Shown in pieces: positions 44,178 to 51,977 of a stretch of 64,000 nt of DNA. The notes under the pieces were generated by a model. The model saw nothing but the letters and a program-made list of their open reading frames with translations. It was not told the origin of the DNA and did no database searches. The stretch spans positions 682,001 to 746,000 of the forward strand of contig CAVYMQ010000003.1 of assembly GCA_963769665.1 (NCBI GenBank). The letters are read 5' to 3'. Both the position numbers and the translations under genes were made by a program. The first letter of the stretch is position 1, and the number at the start of each line of letters is the position of its first letter. This DNA is from JACCTU01 sp963769665. GTDB lineage: Bacteria > Actinomycetota > Thermoleophilia > Gaiellales > Gaiellaceae.

Positions 44178-44519
44178 GTGAAGCTCGCGCTGATCGGGCT
44201 GGTCGCGGGCTTCATGAGCGCGCTCTTCGGGGTCGGGGGCGGCATCGTCGTCGTCCCGTTGCTGATCCTCCTCGTCGCGTACACCCCTCACGTGGCGACG
44301 GCGACGTCGCTGGCGGCGATCGGGATCACCGCGCTCGCCGGCACGATCACGTTCGCGATTGCCGGCGAGGTCGACCCGGCATACGCGCTGCTCGTCGGCC
44401 TGCCCGCCGCCGCCGGCGCGACCGTCGGCGCGACGCTCCAGCAGCGCGTGCAGGCCCGTGAGCTCTCGTACCTCTTCGCCGCGTTCCTGTTCGCGATCGC
44501 CGTCTGGCTGCTCGTATGA
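44178..44519 (+). CDS. TSUP (TauE/SafE) permease, N-terminal half
   Basis: 113 aa, about four membrane helices, with the TSUP repeat GLVAGFMSALFGVGGGIVVVP and TATSLAAIGITAL. Full TSUP exporters are about 250 aa with two such repeats; this is one. The GTG at 44178 looks leaderless, and the stop overlaps the second half (ATGA). Substrate (sulfite, sulfonate or organic anion) cannot be told. Confidence 0.82.
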   Translation: MKLALIGLVAGFMSALFGVGGGIVVVPLLILLVAYTPHVATATSLAAIGITALAGTITFAIAGEVDPAYALLVGLPAAAGATVGATLQQRVQARELSYLFAAFLFAIAVWLLV

Positions 44520-44878
44520 CGATCGCACTCGCGATTCTCCTGGGGTTCACCGCCGGGATCGTCGCCGGGATGTTCGGCGTGGGAGGCGGAATCCTGTTCG
44601 TGCCCACGCTGATCGCGCTCGGGCTCGGTCAGGTGGAAGCGCAGGCGACGTCGCTCGCGGCGATCCTGCCGACGGTCGCCGCCGGTACCTGGCGGCAGGC
44701 CTCGTACGGGAACGTCCGCTGGAAGCCGGCGCTCGTGCTCGGCCTGGCCTCCGTACTGGGTGTCGTCGGTGGAGCCCAGGTCGCGCTCTCGCTGCCGGAG
44801 GACGTGCTCAGGCGGCTGTTCGCCGTTCTCCTGGCCGCGGTCGCTGCACAAGTAGCCTGGCGAGCGCGCAGCCGATAG
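44516..44878 (+). CDS. TSUP (TauE/SafE) permease, C-terminal half
   Basis: 120 aa with the second copy of the repeat: GFTAGIVAGMFGVGGGILFVP, then QATSLAAILPTVAAG. Coupled to the first half by a 4-base ATGA overlap, so the two probably form a heterodimer. No sign of decay or frameshift: both have their own start and stop. Confidence 0.82.
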   Translation: MTIALAILLGFTAGIVAGMFGVGGGILFVPTLIALGLGQVEAQATSLAAILPTVAAGTWRQASYGNVRWKPALVLGLASVLGVVGGAQVALSLPEDVLRRLFAVLLAAVAAQVAWRARSR

Positions 44879-44892
44879 GCCATCCTTCGACC

Positions 44893-45285
44893 ATGAGCAC
44901 CCCGGACGACATCTGGATTCCCCTCGTCGACGAGCCGATCGGCGGCATCGTCGATCAGATCCAGCGCGAGAACCCGGAGATCGGGAAGCTCGTCGAGTCA
45001 CCGAACCGCGTGCTCGCGTTCCGCACGTTCGCCTACATCCGCGTTGGGATCGTGCTCGGCCAACTGCTCTTCGACAACGACCTGCCGCCTTACGACGGGT
45101 CGGACTCGTGGATCGACCTGCTCCTGAAGGACCCCGCGCACAAGAAGGCGCTGCTGCAGGAGGTGCGCGCCGTCGCCGAGGAGATCGCGGCCGACCCGAA
45201 GTACGCCGACGACGAGCCGCTCGGCCCCGACGACGACGCCCGCGCACGCTTCAAGGAGTTCGCGCGCAAGCAGCTCGGCGGCTAA
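44893..45285 (+). CDS. Conserved hypothetical protein, acidic
   Basis: 130 aa, soluble, strongly acidic, helical: DDIWIPLVDEPIGGIVDQIQ, VLAFRTFAYIRVGIVLGQLL, LLKDPAHKKALLQEVRAVAEE. No catalytic motif or family recognised. ATG 44893 follows the TSUP pair by 14 bases and may be in its operon. Ends as CTAA shared with the ZIP gene. Confidence 0.7.
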   Translation: MSTPDDIWIPLVDEPIGGIVDQIQRENPEIGKLVESPNRVLAFRTFAYIRVGIVLGQLLFDNDLPPYDGSDSWIDLLLKDPAHKKALLQEVRAVAEEIAADPKYADDEPLGPDDDARARFKEFARKQLGG

Positions 45286-45998
45286 TGCGCCAGCAGGCTG
45301 ACCAGGAACACACCTAGAAACCCGGCCGCGGTCACGGCGACGCGCTTGGCCGACGGGTGCTCGTGGGCGTGGGGGAGCAGGTCGGTCGCGCCCATGAAGA
45401 GGAAGAAGCCGGCGTAGACCGCGAGCAGCTCGCCGAGGGATTCCTCCGAGATGTCGAGCGTCGCGCCGACGATCGCTCCCAGCAACGGCGCGACCGCGAC
45501 GATCGCGAGCCAGGTGATCGCGCGCCGCCGCGTTCCTCCCTGATGAAGGACGAAGGCGACCGAGTTCAACCCGTCCGCGAAGTCGTGTGCGACTACCGCA
45601 AGGAAGACGAGGACGCCGGTCGCGGTGTCGACGCTGAACGCGATTCCGATTCCGAGCCCGTCGATGAACGTGTGGATCGCGACCGCTCCTGCTCCGAGGG
45701 CGCCTACGTGGTGGTGAGCGCGCGCCTCTTCCGGGGCATCGCGGTGGTGCAGGACGAGCAGCCGCTCGGCGAGGAAGAAGCCGATGAACCCCGCGCCCAC
45801 GAGCATCCCGACGCGGGCGGGATCGTCGAGGATCTCGATCGCCTCCGGCAGGACGTGGAACAGCGCCACCGCGACGACGACGCCGCCCGTGAGCGCGATC
45901 GCCGTCGTGAGGTCGCGGCTCAGGCGAAGCGCCGCGAGACCCCCGCCGAAGGCCGCGAGCACCGTGACGAGTGCGAAGGGAATTGCGATCCAGGTCAT
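45282..45998 (-). CDS. ZIP-family metal transporter
   Basis: 238 aa, about eight membrane helices. Metal-site helices carry HTFIDGLGIGIAFS and HDFADGLNSVAFVLH; a His-rich loop (HHRDAPEEARAHHH) lies between helices 3 and 4. ZIP proteins import Zn2+ or Fe2+. ATG 45998 overlaps the Fur-family stop (ATGA), so the pair is a regulator-transporter operon, most likely zinc uptake. Confidence 0.88.
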   Translation of the reverse strand: MTWIAIPFALVTVLAAFGGGLAALRLSRDLTTAIALTGGVVVAVALFHVLPEAIEILDDPARVGMLVGAGFIGFFLAERLLVLHHRDAPEEARAHHHVGALGAGAVAIHTFIDGLGIGIAFSVDTATGVLVFLAVVAHDFADGLNSVAFVLHQGGTRRRAITWLAIVAVAPLLGAIVGATLDISEESLGELLAVYAGFFLFMGATDLLPHAHEHPSAKRVAVTAAGFLGVFLVSLLAH

Positions 45999-46390
45999 GC
46001 GCAGCGGGCGCAGAGCCCGTAGACGTCGAGCTCGTGACTCTCCGCGCGGAACCCGTGGCGGCGCTGCAACACCGCGGCGGATGGCGCACCGCAGAGCTCG
46101 GTCTCCTCGACCGCGCCGCACTTGACGCAGACGAGGTGGTGGTGATGTCCCGTGTGGCAGCGAACGTACGCGCCCTCGCCGGCGCCGGCGAGTTGGCGGA
46201 TCGAGCCGGTCGTTCGCAGCAGCTCGATCGTTCGGTAGACGGTTGCGAGCCCGAGGGATGGCTCGCGCCGGCGCGCGCGGTCGTACACCTGGACGACGGT
46301 GAACGAACCGGCCTGGCGTTCGACGGCGTCGAGCACCGCTCGGCGCTGCGGGGTCAGACGGACGTCGGCAGGAAGCTCGAGCTCGGCCAC
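45995..46390 (-). CDS. Fur-family metalloregulator, probably Zur
   Basis: 131 aa. The HTH covers RLTPQRRAVLDAV to GLATVYRTIELL; the metal sites are CHTGHHHHLVCVKCG and the C-terminal CARC. Linkage to a ZIP transporter argues for zinc (Zur) over iron. GTG 46390 has TAAACT 6 bases upstream and a palindromic operator 13 bases upstream, indicating leaderless, autorepressed expression. Confidence 0.88.
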   Translation of the reverse strand: MAELELPADVRLTPQRRAVLDAVERQAGSFTVVQVYDRARRREPSLGLATVYRTIELLRTTGSIRQLAGAGEGAYVRCHTGHHHHLVCVKCGAVEETELCGAPSAAVLQRRHGFRAESHELDVYGLCARCA

Positions 46391-46396
46391 GAGAGC

Positions 46397-46402
46397 AGTT
46401 TA
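46397..46402 (-). promoter_or_regulatory. fur/zur -10 element
   Basis: TAAACT on the minus strand, ending 6 bases before GTG 46390, directly beside the operator. Confidence 0.5.
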
Positions 46403-46403
46403 G

Positions 46404-46418
46404 TGAGAACGATTCTCA
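46404..46418. promoter_or_regulatory. Fur/Zur operator
   Basis: TGAGAACGATTCTCA: perfect 6-base arms TGAGAA/TTCTCA around CGA, close to the Fur/Zur 7-1-7 consensus. It abuts the -10 of the regulator gene, so metal-bound repressor would block polymerase. Confidence 0.8.
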
Positions 46419-46486
46419 TTCGCAAGTGAGCCGATCCGCGCGGGACCCGGCGGCCTGTAGATGCCTGTGCCAGAATCAATCGCTCG

Positions 46487-47959
46487 GTGGGGAAGCGGCT
46501 CTCGATTGCACTGGCGCTCCTCCCGCTCGCGCTGGCCCCGGGGATCGCCGGGGCAGAGTCCGCGGCGCGGGACGGCGGCGCGACCGCGCAGGCATTTGCG
46601 CTGAAGGTGCTCGTGCCCGGCGGCGCGGGCACTGCGACGACAGTCGTGGCTGCGCCGGTCGACTCCGTCTCCTTCGGGAACGCGGGCGCCTTTCCGAGCA
46701 TGGACGTCGTCTCCTGGGGCGGGTCGGTCGCCTCGGCGTCGGCGAGCCCCGGCCAGCTCGCGACGGCGAACGCCTCGGCGGAGGTGACGTCGCTCTCGCT
46801 CTTCCAGGGTGAGGTCACCGCGACCGCGGTTCGCGGCTCGGCGCAGGCCCGGGCGAGCGCGTCGAGCACGTCGGGCGACTTCGACGGCGCAAGCGTGGGC
46901 TCGCTCGTCGTGAACGGCCAGCCCGCCGCGATCGGGCCGAACGCGCGCGTCGACCTCGGCACCTGGGGCTACGCGATCGTCCTCTCGCAGGGCTCGGCCC
47001 CCGCGGACCGCTCGTACCGGGGGAACATCACCGCGCTCGACATCCGCCTGACGGCCGAGCACGGCGGCCTCCCCGCCGGGACGCAGATCCTCGTCGGCTA
47101 CGCGGAGGTCTCGGTGACCGCGCCCGAGGCGCCGCCCGCCACGACCTCGACCGGCGCGGTGCCCGTCCCCACTGCGCCGAAGGGCCCGAAGTCGAAGCCG
47201 TCGCCGGCCGAGCCGACCGGCATCCCGCCATTGATTCGCCAGCCACCTGTGGGTGTCAGGCCCAAGCTCACGCGGGGCCGCTACGTCTTCCCCATCTACG
47301 GGCCATCGTCGTTCGTCAACACGTGGGCGGCGCCGCGTGCGAACACGGGTTGGCATCACGGAGAGGACCTTTTCGCTTCACTCGGCGCACCAGTACTCGC
47401 GATCACGGACGGAACGCTGTTTTCCGTCGGCTGGAACGACGTCGGCGGCTATCGCCTCTGGCTTCGCGACAGGGAAGGCAACCAGTTCTATTACGCGCAT
47501 CTCTCCGCCTTCTCGCCCCTCGCGCAGAACGGCGCCGACGTGAAAGCCGGGGACGTGATCGGGTTCATCGGCAATTCCGGAGACGCGCAGGGAACCCCGT
47601 ACCACCTCCACTTCGAGTTCCACCCGCTCGGGATGCTCCACATGGGCTACGACGGTGTCGTTTCCCCATACCCGTACCTCGTCGCGTGGCGGCGCGTCCA
47701 GGACATTGTCTTCCCGGACGGGACCGGGTGGGCTCCCGTAGCGAACGCGACGGCGACCGCGCCGAAGCCCGGTGCGGTTCTGCTGCAGGTCTCCGACATC
47801 TCGACCGCGAGCGGGCTGCGGCCGGGCTCAGTGGCGCGCGCGTTCGTCGCGCCCGTCTCGGCTGAAGGCGACGGCTCGCTGGTCCGCGCGTTCGCGCCGC
47901 CGCCGCTCTCGCAAGGCGGCGCACGCGAAGGCTCGCGCGGGCAACGCTCCGGCGACTAG
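46487..47959 (+). CDS. Secreted M23 (LytM) metallopeptidase
   Basis: 490 aa exported wall hydrolase. A signal peptide (residues 1-23), about 200 residues of beta-rich domain and a Pro-rich linker lead to the M23 domain at about 265-400: GWHHGEDLFASLGAPV and YHLHFEFHP carry the zinc ligands. It probably cleaves peptidoglycan cross-links. GTG 46487. Shares CTAG with the next convergent gene. Confidence 0.88.
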   Translation: MGKRLSIALALLPLALAPGIAGAESAARDGGATAQAFALKVLVPGGAGTATTVVAAPVDSVSFGNAGAFPSMDVVSWGGSVASASASPGQLATANASAEVTSLSLFQGEVTATAVRGSAQARASASSTSGDFDGASVGSLVVNGQPAAIGPNARVDLGTWGYAIVLSQGSAPADRSYRGNITALDIRLTAEHGGLPAGTQILVGYAEVSVTAPEAPPATTSTGAVPVPTAPKGPKSKPSPAEPTGIPPLIRQPPVGVRPKLTRGRYVFPIYGPSSFVNTWAAPRANTGWHHGEDLFASLGAPVLAITDGTLFSVGWNDVGGYRLWLRDREGNQFYYAHLSAFSPLAQNGADVKAGDVIGFIGNSGDAQGTPYHLHFEFHPLGMLHMGYDGVVSPYPYLVAWRRVQDIVFPDGTGWAPVANATATAPKPGAVLLQVSDISTASGLRPGSVARAFVAPVSAEGDGSLVRAFAPPPLSQGGAREGSRGQRSGD

Positions 47960-48375
47960 TTCGGAGAGTTGTTGCCCTGGTACGTGAAGTCCTCGTCACC
48001 GTCGCCGAGCAGACTCTTCAGCCAGCTTCGGGTTGCGGGGCCGGTGACGGGGTTGAAGAGGACGCCGATCGCGATTCCCGCGAGCAGCAGCGTCGTGTTC
48101 CGGCCGGAGTGGTCGCTCTTGCCCTGCAGCCGGTTCGCCGCCTTGCGCAGGTCCTCGACCGCGCGGCGGAGATTGTCCTGGATGTCTTCGTCGCCCGCGA
48201 CGCGCGCCGCGAGCGGAACCATCCCGCGCGGGCCCATCAGCTCGGTGTAGATCTCACGAGCCGCATCGAACGCGTCCCGCACGTTGTTCCGGATTTCCTG
48301 GTCCTTGACGGCACGCTCGACGAACGGACGGATGGTGTCCGCCGTGTCCGAGAGCCGGTCTTTTGTCTTGGCCAT
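47956..48375 (-). CDS. YtxH-like small membrane protein
   Basis: 139 aa: a long charged helical N-terminal region (MAKTKDRLSDTADTIRPFVE) and one C-terminal membrane segment (TTLLLAGIAIGVLFNPVTGP), followed by a short polar tail. The GxxxGxLFxPxxG pattern resembles YtxH. AAAGGA lies about 9 bases before ATG 48375. Function unknown. Confidence 0.7.
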   Translation of the reverse strand: MAKTKDRLSDTADTIRPFVERAVKDQEIRNNVRDAFDAAREIYTELMGPRGMVPLAARVAGDEDIQDNLRRAVEDLRKAANRLQGKSDHSGRNTTLLLAGIAIGVLFNPVTGPATRSWLKSLLGDGDEDFTYQGNNSPN

Positions 48376-48393
48376 GCTGTTCGCGTCCTTTCG

Positions 48394-48915
48394 ATCGCTT
48401 GCACAAGGGTCCTACCCCTCGCTCTCGCGACCCTAATCCTCGCAGCCTGCGGCACCTCTGGGACGGATGAGGCCCCGCAGGAGCTGCGCGGGATCGGTTT
48501 CACGGCCCAGGCTCCCGCCGGCTGGGAGCTCGAGCGCGCCCCCCGGACGGTGCTCGCGGGAAGCCCCGACGGCCCCGAATCGGTCGCAGTCGCGACCTTC
48601 AGGCTTGCGAAGCCGTTTCGCCCCGAGCTCTGGGTCGAGGCGGTGGAGGAGCTCAACGACGTCGCCGCACGGCTCGCGGAGCGGCTCGGGTCGACGGCAC
48701 TCGTCGCCCGGAGCGGGTCGACCACGCTCGCCGGCCGCCGGGGGCGGCGGTACTTCATCGACTACCGCAGAGACGGGCTGCCCATGCAGGACCGCGTCTT
48801 CTTCGTCCTGAGCGGTCGTCGCGAGTACCAGCTCACGTGCCGCATCGTCGTGGATGACAACGATGCGGACATCGAAGCCTGCGACGAGTTGACGCGCTCG
48901 TTCCGGCTCGTCTAG
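48394..48915 (+). CDS. Putative lipoprotein without a standard start codon
   Basis: The frame encodes a lipoprotein signal (ACTRVLPLALATLILAAC, lipobox LAAC) and a 150-residue domain with GFTAQAPAGWELERAP and TLAGRRGRRYFIDYR, like small PsbP/DUF1795-type secreted domains. No ATG, GTG or TTG lies in frame near the signal; ATC 48394 is the best-placed codon. Either a rare start or 5' damage. Shares CTAG with lon. Confidence 0.6.
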   Translation: MACTRVLPLALATLILAACGTSGTDEAPQELRGIGFTAQAPAGWELERAPRTVLAGSPDGPESVAVATFRLAKPFRPELWVEAVEELNDVAARLAERLGSTALVARSGSTTLAGRRGRRYFIDYRRDGLPMQDRVFFVLSGRREYQLTCRIVVDDNDADIEACDELTRSFRLV

Positions 48916-51323
48916 CGCCCGCGCGCGGCGCGGCGCTCGGTGCCCTGCGCACGGCGCACACGAGCCAGCGCCTTCCCGTCGAGCGCCGCTGCGAGGACCT
49001 CCGGGAGCTCGTCGGCGAGGATGAATTCCATCGCCTCGCGCGCGTCCTCCGGCAGCTCCTCGAGGTCGGACCCGTTCTCGCGCGGCAGGATCACGCGCTT
49101 CAGCCCCGCGCGCTGAGCCGCGAGCACCTTCTCGCGAACACCGCCGATCGGCAGCACCTGTCCGGTGAGCGTCACTTCGCCCGTCATGCCCACGTCGTTC
49201 GCGACCGGTCGGCCGGTGACGAGCGAGACGATCGCGGTCGCCATGGCGACGCCCGCCGACGGCCCGTCCTTCGGCACTGCACCCGCGGGAACATGGATGT
49301 GCACGTCGTGCGCGGCGAACCAGTCGGGGTCGAGTTGCAGCGAGACCGCGCGCGAGCGCACCCACGAGAAGGCGGTCTGCGCCGACTCCTGCATCACCTC
49401 CGAGAGTTGACCGGTGAGCTTGAGCCGGCCCTTGCCCTCGTAGGCGCCGGCCTCGATGAAGAGGATCTCTCCTCCGGCGGGCGTCCACGCGAGCCCGGTC
49501 GCGACGCCGGGCTCGGAGGTGCGCTTGCGCACCTCGTGCGAGAACCGCCGCGGCCCAAGCCACTCGCGCGTGCGGGCTTCGTCGACCTTGAGCTTCTCGG
49601 CCGCGCCTCTCGCGATCTGCGTCGCGGCCTTGCGCAGCAGCGCAGCGATCTGCCGCTCGAGGTTGCGGACCCCGGCTTCGCGCGTGTACTCGCGGATCAC
49701 GAGCCGGAGCGCCTTGTCGTGGATCGCGACCCGCCGCGTCGTCAGCCCGTGCGCGCGGAGCTGCTTGGGGATCAGGTACTTGCGCGCGATCCCGAACTTC
49801 TCGTCCTCCGTGTAGCCCGACAGCTGGATCACGTCCATCCGGTCGAGGAGCGGCGAGGGGATCGTGTCCGTCGTGTTCGCGGTGCAGATGAACAGGACCT
49901 TCGAGAGGTCGAACGGCAGGTCGAGGTAGTGGTCGCGGAAGCTCGAGTGCTGCTCGGGGTCGAGCACCTCGAGCATCGCGCTCGACGGGTCGCCGCGGAA
50001 GTCGTTCCCCATCTTGTCGATCTCGTCGATCAAGAACACCGGGTTCTTCGACTCGGCGTCGCGGAGCGCGCGGATGATCGTTCCCGGCATCGCGCCGATG
50101 TACGTGCGCCGGTGGCCGCGGATCTCCGCCTCGTCGCGGACGCCGCCGACCGAGATGCGGACGAACTTGCGCCCGAGGGTGTTCGCGATCGAGTGGCCGA
50201 GCGACGTCTTGCCGACACCCGGCGGGCCGACGAAGCAGAGGATCGGCCCGCTCAGGTCGTCCTTCAGCTTCGAGACGGCGAGGTATTCGATGATCCGCTC
50301 CTTCACCTTCTCGAGGTCGTAGTGGTCCTGGTCGAGCACCGTCTGGGCGTGCTCGAGGTCCAGGTCGTCGGGCGTGGAGGCGTCCCAGGGCAGCGTGAGG
50401 ATCCACTCCAGGTACGTGCGGATCACCCCGTGCTCCGCGGCGGCCGAGGGCAGCCGCTCGAGCCGGGAGAGCTCACGCTCCGCGGCCTTGCGGACGTCCT
50501 CCGGGAGCGGGATGGCATGCAGCCGCTCGCGCAGCTCCTCGACCTCGGCTCGCTCCGGGTCGCTCTCGCCGAGCTCGTCCTGGATTGCCTTCAGCTGCTG
50601 GCGCAGGAAGAACTCGCGCTGCCCCTTCTCCATCTCGGACTGGACCTGCGACTGAATCCGCGTCCCGAGCTCGAAGACCTCGAGCTCGCGGTTCAGGATG
50701 CGCGAGACGTGGCGGAGCCGCTGCTCGACGCTCACGTCCTCGAGCAGCTCCTGCTTCTCGTCGGTCTTCAGTCGCAGCGTCGACGCGACGAGGTGACAGA
50801 GCGCGCTCGGGTCGTCGACGTTCGCGGCGGCGAGCTCGAGCTCCTCGGGCAAGTACGGGACGAGCGCGATGATGCGCGCGAACAGCGCCTGCACGTTGCG
50901 GGTCAGCGCCTCGACCTCGGGCGTCTCCTCGAGCACGTCCGGCACCTCGACGAAGCGCCCGACGAGATATGGCTCGACCTGCACGGGCTCCTCGAGTCGG
51001 ATTCGCCGGAGACCCTGCACGAGGATGCGCAGCGTTCCGTCGGGGACGCGGATCATCTTGTGGATCACCGCAGCGGTCCCGACCTCGTAGAGGTCCTTGA
51101 AGCCGGGCTGCTCGTTCTCGGGGTCGCGCGTGGCCAGCAGCGCGAGCATCCGGTCTCCGCCGACGACGTCGTCGACGAGCTTGATCGAGCGCTCCTGCCC
51201 GATCGCGAGCGGCGTCATCGACTCCGGGAAGACGACCGTGTCCCGCAGCGGCAGCACGGCGAGCTCCCGCGGAATCGCGACGACGTCGGGCTCGACCGGC
51301 GTGGTCTCCTCGAGCTCGCTCAT
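48912..51323 (-). CDS. lon: ATP-dependent Lon protease
   Basis: AAA+ serine protease for damaged proteins, 803 aa. LonN domain first (PLRDTVVFPESMTPL), Walker A GPPGVGKTSL, Walker B VFLIDEIDKM, and the protease site PKDGPSAGVAM with Ser689; the paired Lys follows in GGVREKVLAA. ATG 51323 overlaps the hsp20 stop (ATGA), so chaperone and protease are co-expressed. Confidence 0.96.
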   Translation of the reverse strand: MSELEETTPVEPDVVAIPRELAVLPLRDTVVFPESMTPLAIGQERSIKLVDDVVGGDRMLALLATRDPENEQPGFKDLYEVGTAAVIHKMIRVPDGTLRILVQGLRRIRLEEPVQVEPYLVGRFVEVPDVLEETPEVEALTRNVQALFARIIALVPYLPEELELAAANVDDPSALCHLVASTLRLKTDEKQELLEDVSVEQRLRHVSRILNRELEVFELGTRIQSQVQSEMEKGQREFFLRQQLKAIQDELGESDPERAEVEELRERLHAIPLPEDVRKAAERELSRLERLPSAAAEHGVIRTYLEWILTLPWDASTPDDLDLEHAQTVLDQDHYDLEKVKERIIEYLAVSKLKDDLSGPILCFVGPPGVGKTSLGHSIANTLGRKFVRISVGGVRDEAEIRGHRRTYIGAMPGTIIRALRDAESKNPVFLIDEIDKMGNDFRGDPSSAMLEVLDPEQHSSFRDHYLDLPFDLSKVLFICTANTTDTIPSPLLDRMDVIQLSGYTEDEKFGIARKYLIPKQLRAHGLTTRRVAIHDKALRLVIREYTREAGVRNLERQIAALLRKAATQIARGAAEKLKVDEARTREWLGPRRFSHEVRKRTSEPGVATGLAWTPAGGEILFIEAGAYEGKGRLKLTGQLSEVMQESAQTAFSWVRSRAVSLQLDPDWFAAHDVHIHVPAGAVPKDGPSAGVAMATAIVSLVTGRPVANDVGMTGEVTLTGQVLPIGGVREKVLAAQRAGLKRVILPRENGSDLEELPEDAREAMEFILADELPEVLAAALDGKALARVRRAQGTERRAARGR

Positions 51324-51760
51324 CCGATCCGCCTGATCGCGATCGTCAACCGCGCGGGCGCCGGAGCGCGCTCCGCGACCGGCAGGACGACCCGCAGCAG
51401 CCCGCGCTCGTAGGTCGCCGCGGCTCCGCTCGCGTCGACATCGACGGCGAGCGACACCTCGCGCTCGAACGGTCCGTACTCGATCTCGCTGCGGTACCAG
51501 ACCTGGTCGGCAGCGGGTGGCCGCGGTCGTTCGCCGGCCAGCACGAGCCGGCGTCCGTCGAGCACGACCCGGATCGAGTCGGCGTCGGCGCCGGGAATCT
51601 CGACCACGACCGTGAGCTCGGGCGGGTCGTCCGTGCGAACGACGTCGATCTGCGGCCGGTGCACGAGCCGGGCGCCCGCCGCGAACCGCGGCACCTGCCA
51701 GAGGTCGGCGAAGAGCTCCTCGAGCTCGGTCAGCCTGTCGATGTCGCGCCGTCGTGCCAT
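51320..51760 (-). CDS. Hsp20-family small heat-shock protein
   Basis: 146 aa with an alpha-crystallin domain (RPQIDVVRTDDPPELTVVVE to ATYERGLLRVVLPV, the conserved A-x-x-x-x-G-L-L motif). Holdase chaperone, operon with lon. ATG 51760; TACGCT 7 bases upstream suggests a leaderless mRNA. No CIRCE or HAIR site is visible. Confidence 0.88.
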   Translation of the reverse strand: MARRRDIDRLTELEELFADLWQVPRFAAGARLVHRPQIDVVRTDDPPELTVVVEIPGADADSIRVVLDGRRLVLAGERPRPPAADQVWYRSEIEYGPFEREVSLAVDVDASGAAATYERGLLRVVLPVAERAPAPARLTIAIRRIG

Positions 51761-51785
51761 CTGTCACAGCGTAGAGTGCCCCGTT
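51761..51785. promoter_or_regulatory. Back-to-back -10 elements (hsp20 / small membrane protein)
   Basis: Plus TAGAGT (51772-51777) and minus TACGCT (51773-51768) share the TA at 51772-51773 and lie 8 and 7 bases from the two start codons. Confidence 0.5.
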
Positions 51786-51932
51786 GTGCCCGGTCCGATG
51801 CGCATCCTGAAACTGGCTCTGGCAGTCGTCATCGGTGCGATCGCGGTCTGGGTCCAGGCGGTGCTGCGAGTCCCCGCGGTGAAGCGCCGCAAGGCTGCAC
51901 GGCGGCGCGCACGAGCCGTACCGAAGTCCTGA
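51786..51932 (+). CDS. Small membrane protein with basic tail
   Basis: 48 aa from GTG 51786 (44 from ATG 51798). One membrane helix (ILKLALAVVIGAIAVWVQAVL) and a very basic C-terminus (KRRKAARRRARAVPKS). The -10 spacing favours the GTG. Function unknown. Confidence 0.5.
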   Translation: MPGPMRILKLALAVVIGAIAVWVQAVLRVPAVKRRKAARRRARAVPKS

Positions 51933-51965
51933 GCCCACGCTTACGACTTGAAAACAGGGCGTGGC

Positions 51966-51971
51966 TACGTT
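51966..51971 (+). promoter_or_regulatory. -10 element of the glycoside-hydrolase-like gene
   Basis: TACGTT ends 6 bases before ATG 51978; no ribosome site is visible. Confidence 0.4.
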
Positions 51972-51977
51972 GGCCGC

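Noticed and set aside
44178..44878. TSUP pair as a frameshifted pseudogene
   Set aside because: Each half has its own start and stop, a proper ATGA overlap and complete repeat motifs, so a natural split is the simpler reading.
46391..46486. c-di-AMP riboswitch before the M23 peptidase
   Set aside because: Such riboswitches often precede wall hydrolases, but the spacer is under 100 bases and lacks the conserved core.
49293..51413. 706-codon plus-strand frame opposite lon
   Set aside because: Shadow of lon; no recognisable fold and codon-position bias belongs to the minus strand.
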